A stretch of DNA of 64,000 nt, from positions 32,425,774-32,489,773 of the forward strand of contig NW_022145605.1 of assembly GCF_000002235.5 (NCBI RefSeq), given 5' to 3'. The notes beneath the pieces are model-generated. The model was not told the origin of the DNA and searched no databases. It was given only the letters and a program-made list of their open reading frames with translations. Origin of the DNA: Strongylocentrotus purpuratus. Taxonomy: Eukaryota > Echinodermata > Echinoidea > Camarodonta > Strongylocentrotidae. A program made the position numbers and the translations under genes. Position 1 is the first letter of the stretch; each line of letters opens with the position of its first letter. Of the stretch, positions 52,601 through 59,757 are shown piece by piece.

Positions 52601-52784
52601 TTACGGCTTCTGGCCTTTTTCTGCGCACTATGGAGACACTAGGTCGGATGTGCCCTACCACTACTTTGATGACCTTTCGGCTGCTAAGGCTGATAGCGAG
52701 CATTCGATGAATGAAGAATTCGACCTCCTCGTCCAGCTTCATACTCTTGGAATATTGCGGGTAAATGCTGGATCGTGCAGTTAA
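31049..52784 (+). CDS. ST8SIA: Sialyltransferase, GT29 family, ST8Sia-like; 8 exons, first coding exon missing
   Basis: Golgi type II enzyme that moves sialic acid from CMP-sialic acid to glycan ends, probably in alpha-2,8 linkage. Eight exons join with consistent phase at every GT/AG junction, giving ~399 residues. Order: basic flank and membrane anchor ([18 protein letters not shown]), Thr/Asn-rich stem with N-glycosylation sites (NTT, NQT, NDT, NWT), and the catalytic domain. The domain has sialylmotif L ([16 protein letters not shown], then CNLAPL...NLTTMNPS), motif S across the last junction ([22 protein letters not shown]), motif III YHYFDD and motif VS (HSMNEE). These are GT29 hallmarks; the ST8Sia branch is inferred from overall wording. 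The start exon is not found. The last intron encloses an antisense fucosyltransferase. Confidence 0.9.
31205..31912 (+). other. Intron a-b, with TTAA-type MITE relative
   Basis: 31423-31610 (aagcctcactgtcc to cggtctttaa) is a diverged copy of the 184-bp MITE at 25196, recognisable by gagagctgattt and cggtgcctgttggtcccccat. The rest is plain intron. Confidence 0.65.
31913..32026 (+). CDS. Sialyltransferase exon b (stem)
   Basis: Acceptor cattcgttacatcctag, donor gtaagt. 114 nt. Encodes [18 protein letters not shown] and onward to WNDT, with three N-glycosylation sites; TG from exon a plus T makes the joining Cys. Confidence 0.85.
32458..32562 (+). CDS. Sialyltransferase exon c
   Basis: Acceptor gatttccttactag, donor gtgagg. 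105 nt. Encodes [20 protein letters not shown] and [13 protein letters not shown]. Confidence 0.85.
32563..34337 (+). other. Intron c-d, mostly occupied by a hAT-type element
   Basis: Contains a short attcaattca run at 32671-32691, then about 400 bp with no recognised feature, then the hAT-like element at 33111-34217. Confidence 0.7.
33111..34217. mobile_element. Non-autonomous hAT-type element, 1,107 bp, intact ends
   Basis: CATTATGC is repeated exactly at both sides (33103-33110 and 34218-34225): an 8-bp target duplication, as hAT elements make. Ends are CAGAGGCGG and, reversed, CAGGGGCGG, a typical hAT terminus. The inside consists of degenerate ~30-bp repeats around tgccccttttc and the phrase gctacgctcgctcgcattta. 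It carries no transposase. Truncated relatives lie at 40840-41433 and 55455-56283. Confidence 0.9.
34338..34488 (+). CDS. Sialyltransferase exon d
   Basis: Acceptor cacaatttgcag, donor gtgaga. 151 nt ending on a codon boundary. Encodes [20 protein letters not shown] to [16 protein letters not shown], corresponding to the segment before motif L in GT29 enzymes. Confidence 0.88.
34559..34617. repeat. (AT)n microsatellite
   Basis: About 55 bp of alternating A/T with one C, abutting the TA target of the following mariner-like end. Confidence 0.95.
34618..35460. mobile_element. Tc1/mariner-like MITE family copy 1 (one end clear)
   Basis: Begins TA-CAGTGCGTCCCAGAAAA, a Tc1/mariner-style terminus, and continues ~450 bp with the text shared by copies at 51290-51782 (inverted) and 61797-62300. 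A 113-bp element is nested at 35102-35214. The far end is not identified, so the right limit is approximate. Confidence 0.6.
35102..35214. mobile_element. Foldback MITE, 113 bp, nested
   Basis: Ends GGGACTTTTAGATTTGC and, reversed, GGGACTTTTAGATTCGC: a 17-bp terminal inverted repeat with one mismatch. TAATA flanks both sides (35097-35101, 35215-35219); true duplication may be 2-5 bp. Inserted in the mariner-like copy, hence younger. Confidence 0.75.
35670..36168. mobile_element. TTAA-flanked MITE, 499 bp
   Basis: TTAA at 35666-35669 and 36169-36172. Ends AGGTATTACAAGTTTTGG and, reversed, AGGTAATACAAAGTTTTGG. No coding capacity. A relative lies inverted at 58789-59170. It stops 119 bp before a sialyltransferase exon. 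Confidence 0.8.
36288..36403 (+). CDS. Sialyltransferase exon e (sialylmotif L, first part)
   Basis: Acceptor catccgtgcacag, donor gtaagt. 116 nt starting on a codon boundary. Encodes [20 protein letters not shown], then [18 protein letters not shown]: the core of sialylmotif L, with the conserved Cys and the Gly-Asn-Ser that bind CMP-sialic acid in this family. Confidence 0.95.
36545..36638. mobile_element. Fragment of the CAGTAGGCTTGC MITE
   Basis: Matches the right end of the full element at 36770-37072, including agtccttttcaggact and caagcctactg, followed by a (TAA)n run. Left part missing. Confidence 0.7.
36770..37072. mobile_element. TA-flanked MITE, 303 bp
   Basis: Begins CAGTAGGCTTGCGGGTTC and ends with its near reverse complement; the pairing arms run for ~80 bp with small indels. 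TA flanks at both sides (36768-36769, 37073-37074) fit the Tc1/mariner superfamily. The centre repeats agtcctgaaaaggact-type text. Confidence 0.8.
37495..40570 (-). mobile_element. RTE-type LINE, degenerate
   Basis: Minus-strand pieces in several frames match a non-LTR retrotransposon in order. Endonuclease ([10 protein letters not shown], ~39974; [11 protein letters not shown]-like text before it). RT start ([27 protein letters not shown], ~39000-38640). RT core ([20 protein letters not shown], then [11 protein letters not shown], where the usual Y/FADD box reads FTDD, ~38400-38260). C-terminal part ([42 protein letters not shown], ~38060-37700). Frame shifts separate the blocks, so it is inactive. 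It lies in a sialyltransferase intron, antisense to it. Confidence 0.9.
40571..40839. other. Intron sequence, nothing recognised
   Basis: Short AT-rich stretch between the LINE and a truncated hAT-like copy. Confidence 0.4.
40840..41433. mobile_element. Truncated hAT-type element (right portion)
   Basis: Matches the right half of 33111-34217 (agcaccttttcttt, gctacgctccctcgcattta, tttggaagacgctccgcc) and ends in the same gccgcccctg. The left terminus is absent. Confidence 0.8.
41434..41747 (+). other. Intron end before exon f
   Basis: No feature beyond the pyrimidine-rich acceptor tract (ttcttttcttttttcttcacc). Confidence 0.5.
41748..41837 (+). CDS. Sialyltransferase exon f (sialylmotif L, second part)
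   Basis: Acceptor ggtacggtcacag, donor gtaaga. 90 nt. CG from exon e plus A gives Arg, then [19 protein letters not shown] and [10 protein letters not shown], the conserved second half of motif L. Confidence 0.93.
42065..42255. repeat. CT-rich low-complexity stretch in intron
   Basis: (CT)n-rich runs between exons f and g. The 134-codon frame over it is a by-product plus a partial frame into exon g. Confidence 0.8.
42328..42563 (+). CDS. Sialyltransferase exon g
   Basis: Acceptor catttgtcattcgacccag, donor gtgggt. 236 nt. Encodes [45 protein letters not shown] and TNKIST, the region between motifs L and S, ending one base into the Gly codon that opens motif S. Confidence 0.93.
42564..44851. 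other. Left part of the ~10-kb last intron
   Basis: Holds a LINE remnant (42890-43140), AT-rich sequence, and ~44283-44560, a block that reads ttaaaggtactatgtccc from its right side and may be another TTAA-type repeat. The 106-codon frame over that block shows no domain. Confidence 0.5.
42890..43140 (-). mobile_element. LINE remnant (CR1/Jockey-like RT C-terminal part)
   Basis: Minus-strand translation gives [38 protein letters not shown] and [12 protein letters not shown], matching in order the thumb/C-terminal part of CR1- and Jockey-type reverse transcriptases (usual form: KFLGV-IDD-LNWK-HI--VC-KIS). Surrounding frames are broken; only this scrap survives. Confidence 0.65.
44852..46158 (-). 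CDS. Fucosyltransferase exon 2 (anchor, stem, catalytic domain)
   Basis: Begins after a clean acceptor (tttatttacag, reverse strand, AG at 46160-46159). An in-frame TAA lies just upstream of it, so translation cannot begin far upstream in this exon and there is no ATG before the anchor: an upstream exon is needed. The two halves overlap in different frames near 45480-45570. The upper frame reads well to GYYRPF; the lower frame reads well from [10 protein letters not shown]. Ends FENWSVWR then stop at 44852-44854. Confidence 0.88.
44852..49915 (-). CDS. FUT: Fucosyltransferase, GT10 family; two exons, frame break in exon 2
   Basis: Golgi type II enzyme of the alpha-1,3/1,4-fucosyltransferase family, which transfers fucose from GDP-fucose to GlcNAc-containing glycans. 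Exon 1 (to 49889) supplies the short cytosolic tail MKTIFQKSK; exon 2 (46158-44852) supplies the anchor [19 protein letters not shown], stem and catalytic domain. Key GT10 text: [28 protein letters not shown], then after the break [49 protein letters not shown] and [11 protein letters not shown]. The junction is phase 0/0. Between ~45575 and ~45540 the frame shifts by one, so it is a young pseudogene or contains a sequence error. It lies wholly inside the sialyltransferase's last intron, antisense. Confidence 0.85.
46540..47390. repeat. G-rich minisatellite, part 1
   Basis: Tandem units of ~16-22 bp, core TAATGCATGGTATTTGGGGG, with variable G runs of 3-13 and a recurring taaattataagcatgg variant unit. 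The minus strand is open over >190 codons (NTMHYP repeats) only because the unit lacks stops. G runs on one strand could form quadruplexes. Confidence 0.95.
47391..47640. repeat. Block interrupting the minisatellite, with 76-bp tandem duplication
   Basis: gattcagtccgttcgttc occurs at 47402 and 47478, each followed by cccccacacacagcgcggtc and tctccactgatcgcgcaat. Non-repeat text follows to 47640, where the minisatellite resumes. Confidence 0.85.
47641..47807. repeat. G-rich minisatellite, part 2
   Basis: Same core unit, about nine copies, ending gtaatgcatc. Continuation of the array beyond the interrupting block. Confidence 0.95.
47808..49888. other. Intron sequence, nothing recognised
   Basis: AT-rich, some pyrimidine-rich text near 48660-48750. 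No repeat ends, exons or RNA genes found by eye. Confidence 0.4.
49889..49989 (-). CDS. Fucosyltransferase exon 1 (start and cytosolic tail)
   Basis: Minus strand, ends AAG|GTGAGT on a codon boundary, matching the phase of exon 2. ATG at 49915-49913 gives MKTIFQKSK, a short basic tail directly before the hydrophobic anchor. A second in-frame ATG upstream ([11 protein letters not shown], ~49966) would lengthen the tail. A possible acceptor (ttattatag) at 49990 suggests that the 5' UTR may begin further upstream. Assigned by phase and topology, without homology support. Confidence 0.6.
49990..50185. other. Likely promoter or 5' region of the fucosyltransferase
   Basis: No obvious TATA box or other promoter motif; the region precedes a cluster of three DNA elements. 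Confidence 0.3.
50186..50369. mobile_element. MITE with GGCCCGAATTCACAAAG ends, 184 bp
   Basis: 17-bp perfect terminal inverted repeats, GGCCCGAATTCACAAAG and its complement. TAT flanks each side. Inside are further short inverted repeats (gcaaggtttgagctc, aaacctccttttgtt). Superfamily uncertain. Confidence 0.75.
50435..50637. mobile_element. Foldback element, 203 bp, ~85-bp arms
   Basis: Arms run from cactatgaacatgacag inward to ctgctattatgtaaaa and back, with a ~30-bp loop. Arms differ by a few bases and small indels. The whole would fold into one long hairpin. No coding capacity. Confidence 0.85.
50641..50955. mobile_element. TA-flanked MITE, 315 bp
   Basis: Terminal inverted repeats AGGGAGTTTACAGATA, perfect, with TA at 50639-50640 and 50956-50957. 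A second inverted pair (ggtcatttgtacca, direct copies near each end) is internal. Tc1/mariner-type duplication; starts only 3 bp after the foldback element. Confidence 0.85.
50956..51289. other. Intron sequence, nothing recognised
   Basis: AT-rich; no feature seen. Confidence 0.4.
51290..51782 (-). mobile_element. Tc1/mariner-like MITE family copy 2 (inverted)
   Basis: Right edge reads CTGGGACGCACTG-TA, the complement of copy 1's start, and the text then follows copy 1 inward (tcgataattctcggtt, aaagcattactttaaac). The low-coordinate end is approximate. Confidence 0.65.
51785..52551 (+). other. End of last intron
   Basis: Contains a poly-C run at 52258-52272 beside a ggggttcaa-ttgaacccc palindrome, and another C run at ~52386-52404 ending gggagcgccctgg, perhaps the end of a further degenerate DNA element. 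Acceptor tract ttcttattatctgcag. Confidence 0.5.
52552..52784 (+). CDS. Sialyltransferase exon h (motif S to stop)
   Basis: Acceptor ttattatctgcag. G from exon g plus GT gives Gly, then [20 protein letters not shown] (motif S with its Cys), PYHYFDD (motif III), [14 protein letters not shown] (motif VS) and the family-typical end [11 protein letters not shown], stop TAA at 52782-52784. A damaged second copy lies at 56636-57084. Confidence 0.95.
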
Positions 52785-53457
52785 AGGGCATGTCCGGCCC
52801 ATTCGCAAGTTGGTTTGGATGCCCCCCCCCCCCCACTCCCACTCAGGGAACGGAGTGACCGTATTCATGTTTCCAAAATCTTTGGTAAAGGGTTACTTTG
52901 ACGCAACAAAGTCCGGCTCGTAATACACACAAAAATCTGCCCGTATTTACTATACACACCGCACTTAGGGACCGGACTTTATAGGGGTGTTTTCAAAATG
53001 AGGGAACATTCATACGCGTACCCTAAATAACACATTCATACGCGTACCCTAAATAACACTGAGTGGGGGGGGCGGGGTTAGAATTAACAGAAAAAAAGTG
53101 AAACAAACAACAACAAAACAGCGAAAGTTTCATCAAAATTGGAAGGTTATGCAATTTCATAGTTTCATGAAACAGTGAACCTATAACATCGGCTGTTCTA
53201 GCGTCATCCCCTCTCATTTCTTTATCCGTTCTGTACATAAGTTCAACAAAAATGTCACCATAAACTCTTGTGCAAAATCACCATGTGCAAAAGTCATAAT
53301 TATACAGATGTGAGAAAAAGTTCAGTTTCATAAACAAAATATCTTGTGAATATTGAGAGGATGACTACATCAACTGACTAATTTGTGAAAGATCTATATA
53401 AGATACATATCACTGTTTCATTAAACTAGAAATTGAATATGCGGGAATTCTTTATCG
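52785..53457. other. 3' flank of the sialyltransferase
   Basis: C run at 52822-52834. A 27-bp direct duplication (acattcatacgcgtacccta, twice, 53008-53059) precedes a G run. No clear AATAAA close to the stop. Confidence 0.5.
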
Positions 53458-53965
53458 ATGAAAAACATTTTCCGAAAAATTATCTTGATTATGTTATATT
53501 ATGCTTTGATTGTTTCTCATATCAATTACTGTAATATTATTAGGTCCAACTCGTCCGATTACTTTATCAACAGAATGTTTTTACTTCAGAATTTAGCTTC
53601 AAGAATAATTTCTAATTCTTCCTTTAATGCCCCCACCTTGCAAATTGTTTATAACTTACGATAAAGATTCAATATTACAATATTTATGTTTTGTGCTGTA
53701 AAGATTATCTTAATTTAACAATACATCTACACAATACTCGTAATCCAACAAAACTTTTATTCCCGTAACTCAATATTTTTTGAAGGTCATTCTCTATTGA
53801 CCAATATCCCTCCTGCACTAAAAAAAAATCAGCCCAGCACGTAATTCTTTTAAGCGACGTTATAAATCCCATCTTTTTAGTTTGTTATTCATAGTGTTAA
53901 ATTGTATATAGGCTTATTGCATTTATGTTTCCTGGTTTGTTTGTCTGTTTGTTATAACTATGTAT
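53420..53965 (+). mobile_element. LINE remnant (CR1/Jockey-like 3' end)
   Basis: Plus-strand translation LYYALIVSHINYCNIIRSNS, FLLQNLASRIISNSSF, then in another frame KKISPARNSFKRRYKSHLFS matches, in order, the C-terminal end of CR1/L2/Jockey reverse transcriptases (usual form LYYSLI-SHL-YC--VWG). Broken in frame; only the tail is left. Confidence 0.75.
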
Positions 53966-53979
53966 GTATTGTTATTTAA

Positions 53980-54531
53980 AGGGATAGTTGAGTTCTATTG
54001 CACAGGGCGCTACACAAAAATAATTTTGTGTGAGATAATAAAAAACTGAGTGTCAAATTTGAAAGAACATATAATTTAAATGACAAATTCATCTTTGTTT
54101 GATCAAAATCGGTTCAGAGACGGCTGAAGTATCCATAAATATAACGATTTCAAATACTTGTGTACCACCACAAATATTAGATAATTTGAAAAAGCCGTTG
54201 AAAAAACAAAATAGCGCCTTTTACGTCGTATTTCAGCCAATGCCGATGTTGGCTTTTTTGTTGGTATTTTTGTGTTGGTTATATTACGCACAACCAGCCG
54301 GCCCATGAATTGTTATTTTTAGTTGAATAATTAATTAACGGTCACCGTATTTTTTGGAAAGGTGGAGCTGAATTGGTATGATCGTATTGGCTATTAATGT
54401 CACACATTTTAAGGTCTAAAAATTACCTTCTTAGCAATTTTAGGTCCTAAAAGGGCACTAGATAAGAATAAGATCAATAACCATGCACTTTAAGGGCATT
54501 TGCGGTCTGAAAACAGAACTGAACGATCCCT
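53980..54531. mobile_element. TTAA-flanked MITE, 552 bp
   Basis: TTAA at 53976-53979 and 54532-54535. Ends AGGGATAGTTGAGTTCT and, reversed, AGGGATCGTTCAGTTCT (15 of 17 match). The 67-69-codon frames inside show no domain. Confidence 0.8.
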
Positions 54532-54535
54532 TTAA

Positions 54536-55454
54536 GGTGCCAACCTACTAAAAGGCTATTTGTTCTTTTTTGTTGAACCCTCATTCTCATAATTTGGTTT
54601 TTGTCTAATTGCTCTGTGTTGATTTATATTGATGACACTCTGTTGTATATATATTTTATGGATCTTGTTTTAATTGAGAGTGATATAAACCGAACTGGCT
54701 TTCCAGCACTTTTTTTAAAAATTCCTGTTTGTATTTCCCAACTGTGTTGAACATTTTATTGTAGATTTATTTGGCTGGACGGTTTAGTGGTCAATAGTTT
54801 TATAAAAGGAGAGAATAAAGATAGAGGTATATAGTGAGATATTCCTAATTAAGAAAATAATTGTTTAGGAATTATTTATGTTTTCATTTACAAAAAAACT
54901 GTCCTTATATCTCTTTTCCGTTTTGTTATTGTGTATTGTATTTTGTTTAACACTGCATGAGATACATCCAATGTAATTCAAATCTCGTAGCTGGGTGTTA
55001 AATATGCAACATCTTCATTATCATGTTATATGTACTTTCTTGAATAAAGATGAATAAACAGCAAAATTATGAAACAGTGATTAAGTTGTATGTAACAGGT
55101 GCTTTTAGATGCTTTTTGACGTGAGACGTCATTGTAAGGTACTGCGCATGCGTCACTTCGTCTCTGTACGTCGTCGACTATCAGAATCGAGAACGCGTCC
55201 ACCTTGATTTTCCCGTCGTCCTAAATCTAGAACGCCGTGAACTTGTTTTCATATATGTGACGTCATTTCAAGCCTCAATCCACCCCCCCCCCCCCCCCAC
55301 ACACACACCTATGCATCCATCTAACGCATGTGTAGTTTCCAGCGTGCGGGCCGAAGTGCCATACAACAACTACGCGATTTAGAAGAAAAATGTGATAAAA
55401 AATGAGCAACATTTGTAAATGAGCAACTGGTATTGAATTAGAAATATACCACAT
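54536..55454. other. Intergenic, nothing recognised
   Basis: AT-rich; a poly-C/(CA)n run at 55282-55307 and a tgacgtcatt motif pair near 55120 and 55258. No gene. Confidence 0.4.
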
Positions 55455-56283
55455 TTTAATGTGCCCCTTTCCAGATGCGATAAGTTCCCCTTTTCACCTC
55501 TGATAATTACCCTTTTAACAATGATATGTTCCTTTTTTCCTTTCTAATAAGGAACTTATCCCTTTTTTCATGAATGCCCCTTTTCACTTCTTATAAATGC
55601 CCCTATCAAAATCTGATGGGTGCATCTTTTCCGTCGACAAGTGCCCATTTCCCATTTTCATAAAATCCCTTTTCATCACCGGTGCGTGCCTATTTTTAGG
55701 TGTAAGGAGTGCTTTATTTTCACCTCTGATAATTATTAGCCTTTGTACTTTGACACGTGCTCCTTTTGCTTTCTAATAAGTGTCTTAAGCCTTTCGAGAA
55801 GTGTCCCCTTTTCCTCTCATCATTAAACATGCCCCTAATTTTAAGCGTTTGAGAGCAATTCCCCCAAGCTTACTCGCTACGCTAGCTCGTAGTTATAGAT
55901 GTTAAAATTATGTAACTCATCAAAGGTCTTTTCAGTCTTCCATTATGAGAATGTGCTTATTATAATCCCATCAGGAGTGGGTTTTTCCTCTTTCTAGGAT
56001 GTAATGTTCGCTCTGTGACCTCACAAATCTTGAACATTTTCCTCGATCGCAAATGAATCTTCAGACCATCACACCCAACTGCAAAGTATGATGCTTACTT
56101 GGTAAGCAATATCTTATATGATGTATAAAGAGAAACAAATATTGAAATATCACAATATAAGGGTATATACCAATGTCTAAAAAATTGCATATTTTCGCTT
56201 TGAGATTTCCCTTTGAAGGTGCTCTTTTTTGTTGATGCCCCCCCCCCCCCTTCCCCACTTTGGAATTCGCTCCGCCGCCTCTG
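55455..56283. mobile_element. Truncated hAT-type element, third copy
   Basis: Same internal ~30-bp repeats (tgccccttttcac), the gctacgctagctcg phrase, and terminal tttggaattcgctccgccgc. Left terminus missing. Confidence 0.8.
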
Positions 56284-56635
56284 CTTATAATATATATTTT
56301 TTAAACATGTTTACCCATCCTCTGACAATATTTCCAAGATATGCGGCATATCGCTATTGTAGAATCCTCCATTGATAATATAATGTATAGGAAATTAATT
56401 ACAGCTAACTCTCCCTTTCTATGAATAGAATATTATTCTTATGTAATTTAATTCAGAATTTAATATTGTTTATTTTCATTTTGGTTAAAAAATTCAAACC
56501 ATTTTTACCCCCATACTGCTGTTTATTTTCAGGGTGGGCTTTGAGGGGCGAAAATGCGTCCCCCCCCCCCCCCCCCGCTACACACACACACACACACTTC
56601 CGGCGCCTATGCCCCACCCATATCCGCATATTCAG
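56284..56635. other. Sequence before the duplicated exon
   Basis: AT-rich, then a poly-C/(CA)n run at ~56560-56596, then a usable acceptor catattcag. It does not resemble the equivalent intron end before 52552, apart from the splice site. Confidence 0.5.
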
Positions 56636-57084
56636 GTTTCTACTTGGTAACAAATGCCATCCAGCTCTACGGCTTCTTGCCCTTTTCTGTGCGAGATGGA
56701 GACACAAAATTGGACGTGCCTTATCATTAGGCCTATAAAAAAAAATGTTGTATTGCCCTCTGCGACCGACCCCAAAATCTTTTAAACTACAGTCGGCTTT
56801 TAAAAAAAAAGAGGTATTAAAAGCATTCAAAACTGAAAAATATCAGCCCAAAGAGGGAGACAAAAACACACAAAAAAGTATTAAAAAAACAAAAAAGACT
56901 TCCGACCGACCGACCCATGTTTTGGCACCTAAAGGGCAATACATATTTTTTGTTTAGGCCTTACTACGACGATCTGTCAAGTGTCACTGCCAACTCTGTT
57001 CATTCCATGGATAAAGAGTTCAGCCTTCTCGTACAGTTACACACTCTTGGTATACTACAGTTAAATGTCGGATCATGCATTTGA
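56636..57084 (+). pseudogene. Second, damaged copy of the sialyltransferase last exon
   Basis: Follows an intact acceptor. Translation gives GFYLVTNAIQ, then directly LYGFLPFSVRDGDTKLDVPYH, an inserted MITE, then [38 protein letters not shown] and a stop. Compared with exon h it lacks the five residues LCDEV (or equivalently CDEVQ) of motif S, including its conserved Cys, and an in-frame TAG opens the MITE. If spliced it would yield a dead enzyme. The rest of the exon keeps good similarity, so the duplication is older than the MITE but not ancient. Confidence 0.88.
56730..56960. mobile_element. Harbinger-like MITE, 231 bp, inside the exon copy
   Basis: Terminal inverted repeats start GGCCTA and share ATGT-GTATTGCCCT about 15-30 bp in. 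TTA is repeated at 56727-56729 and 56961-56963, and the restored target (cat-tac) matches exon h's reading frame. A 3-bp TWA duplication is characteristic of PIF/Harbinger elements. The exon gives an exact empty-site comparison. Confidence 0.85.
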
Positions 57085-57249
57085 TATCGCTATAGATCCT
57101 ATCTTGAAGGAATGATTCCCATTTTTGGCCTGCACTCGGGACTTCATTCACCAACACATCTGATTGTATAATAAAAGCATTCGTGAGCAAATTTCTTCCT
57201 GCTTCCTGCAGTTTAAATGCTAGAGGTAAAGATGCCAGCGTTGTAAAAT

Positions 57250-57440
57250 CAGAGGTTTAACATGCCAGACAGAGCTAAACTGCCGGAGGTAAAAATGTCA
57301 AAGGTAAAGTTGTCAGAAATAAAACTTTCAGAAGGTAAACATACCAGAGGTAAAAGTATCAGAGGTAAAAATGCTAGAGGTAATCTTATGAATATAATTG
57401 GTTTAAAAATGGCAGATGTCAGAGTTAAAAGTATCAGAGG
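57250..57440. repeat. Degenerate ~16-bp tandem repeat
   Basis: Units of the form cagaggtaaaaatg, with roughly ten copies. The 67-codon Lys-rich frame over it is a by-product. Confidence 0.85.
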
Positions 57441-57499
57441 TAAACCTTTGATTATAATTGGTTAACAAAAATACTATTTAAAATTTGGAGTAAAAACTT

Positions 57500-57711
57500 T
57501 GAGTACCGTAAAACGGCATAAACTGTGCTTTGATAATGACAAATTCGTAGGAACAAAATATTTTCTGTTCTAATGTACACATGTGCATCGATATTTCCTG
57601 GATAAAACAGTACTGCAAGACACTATATAATCATGCTACATGCCGGCAGGTAATTTAAAATTCGATCATTTCAAGTAAACCTCTTTTTCGTTGCTATTTG
57701 TTATAAATTTA
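57500..57711. repeat. Cluster block Y, copy 1
   Basis: Contains accgtaaaacggcat, gtaggaacaaaatatt, tacagtactgcaa and tttgttataaatttac. The same block recurs at ~59405-59650, 60760-60990 and 62380-62610, in each case just before a ttactgttaggtcaga array. Confidence 0.8.
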
Positions 57712-58335
57712 CTTTTAGGTCACGTTTACTGTTATGTCAGATTCACAATTACGTCATATTTACTGTTAGGACAGATTTACTGTTCGGTTAGCTTTACAAT
57801 TAGGTCAGATCTACTGTTAGAAAAGATTTACTGCTAGGTCAGATTTACTGTTATGTAATATTTACTGTTAGGTCAGATTTACTGTTTGGTAAGATTTAAC
57901 GTAAGTTCCAAATTACTGTTAGGTCGGATTTACTGATCGGTTAGATTTACTGTTAAGTCAGATTTGCCGTTAGGTCAGATTTACGGTTCGGTTAGATTTA
58001 CAATTAGGTCAGATCTACTGTTAGATACGATTTACCGCTAGGTCAGATTTACTGCTATGTAAGATTTACTGTTAGGTCAGATTTACTGTTTGTAAGATTT
58101 AACGTAAGTTCCGAATTACTGTTAGGTCGGATTTACTGTTCGGTTAGATTTACTGTTAGGTGAGATTTACTGTAAGGTCAGATATACTGTTTGGTAAGAT
58201 TTACTGTTTCGTAAGATTTAACGTAAGTTCCGAATTATTGTTAGGTCGGGTGTACTGTTAGGTGAGACTAACTGTTAGGTGAGATTGAGGCCTACTGCTA
58301 GGTCAGAATTATGGTAATGTAAGATTTACTGTAAC
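57712..58335. repeat. Minisatellite GATTTACTGTTAGGTCA, largest array
   Basis: About 36 imperfect units of 16-17 bp; some carry tcggttag or atgtaata variants. A higher-order repeat of ~250 bp is visible (gtaagttccaaattactg recurs near 57900, 58105 and 58220). Confidence 0.92.
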
Positions 58336-58784
58336 AGGCCTGATCAACGCATAGTATCAAGAGATAGGATTGGATGCGATTTTATGTATCATTTATTATT
58401 CATTTCATTATTTCAACTTGCATTTTCTGCTTGCATAAGAACATATTCCTTGAGCTAAAATTGTATTTACAAGACTAAAATCATCACTGTCGTAACCGTA
58501 TCAACCTTACACAAAATAATACAAAACAATTTATTAAAACACTTACAAAACGCTCTCACAAAAAATACCTACAAAAATAGAACTTTAGAAAAATATACGT
58601 CCAAGTTAAAATACATAAAAACATAATCACAAAAGCAAAGTTAAGTCTTCAAGCTGTCAGTATATACATCTATATCTGCATAGTAAATAAAACACGACAT
58701 AAATATAAAACTCCCCCGAAGTCTTTATATACATGACTCGGAACCCGGAAAAGGTAATAGACAATTAATACAACAGGAATAAAA
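58336..58784. repeat. Cluster block Z, copy 1
   Basis: Shares cttgcataagaacatattc, actaaaatcat-actgtcgta and actcccccgaa with ~60185-60480 and ~61495-61796. Its gene portion has been replaced by unrelated text. Confidence 0.75.
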
Positions 58785-58788
58785 TTAA

Positions 58789-59170
58789 AGGGAACACATA
58801 GTTTTGGTATGGGGTCATGAATGTGGTTCAAATGAACATATTGCAAGCATAGCCTATGCGATTTTACAGTTCAATGAACGTTGTCGCGGTTGAAATCGAG
58901 TCAAAAGGGGTGAAATTGTGAATGATAAACTCGTTATGCTGTATAGCTCCCTTTCAAGACTGATATCACTTTAGCTTTAAAACAATGTTTCTTGACTACA
59001 ATCGACCGGTTTACTATTCCCGTTTGGAAATTATATATCAGAATTGCATATTCTGAGATTTTCATGGTCGCAGTTACTATGGAATGGCCTTACAGGCGCT
59101 ATTGTAACTTTTGATTATTCAATTTGATCGAAAGCAAAAGTGTTTAGAGGCTAAATTTTGTTATAAAATG
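58789..59170 (-). mobile_element. TTAA-type MITE, truncated relative of 35670-36168
   Basis: Begins TTAA-AGGGAACACATAGTTTTGG and then follows the reverse complement of the 499-bp element (tatggggtcatgaat, ttcaaatgaacatatt, gcgaccatgg complement). The other end is not found. Confidence 0.7.
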
Positions 59171-59404
59171 TTTAAGAAAAATTGCGAATTGGAAGTAGGG
59201 ACAAAAGTAGAGCTGTGCCACCTGTGCGGTGGTTCTTGAGGGTGGTTGATACGAGTTGTAATTAAACAAACATTTATTTCCATCCTAATCATTGGCTCTT
59301 TGTTCACCTTTGCTTAACTTTATTTTATAGGCCTGTTATTATACATGGTTGTAATGTCTTTTAAATACTAATTTAGATGACATCAATCTTTCTTTGGATT
59401 AAAA
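59171..59404. other. Cluster spacer, nothing recognised
   Basis: AT-rich, no feature seen. Confidence 0.4.
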
Positions 59405-59637
59405 ACGTAGAGCGCCAAAAAACGGCATGCATTGTGCTCTGAAATTTAAAAAAAATGTTAGAACTAAAATTACTAAATACATTCATAGACTATTTTTTTT
59501 TTGGGGTACACATAAAATCTACAAATCAATATTCCTTGATAAAACAGTACTGCAAAAAACAGTAAACGCGCTAACTGCACGCAGGTAAATTAACATTTTA
59601 TAATTTTGCGTACAAAGCTCGTTCTCTGGTTATTTGT

Positions 59638-59757
59638 TATAGATTTACTGTTAGGTCAGATTAACTATTTCGTCAGATTAACTATTGGATCAGATTTACT
59701 GTTATGTCAGAATAACTTATGGGTTAGATTTACTGTTAGTAAGATTGACTGTTTACG
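59638..59757. repeat. Minisatellite GATTTACTGTTAGGTCA, short array
   Basis: About seven units, abutting the 3' end of the receptor pseudogene copy. Confidence 0.9.

Noticed and set aside
54099-54308. 69-codon frame with hydrophobic end
   Set aside because: Lies inside a TTAA-flanked MITE, with an overlapping antisense frame and no domain.
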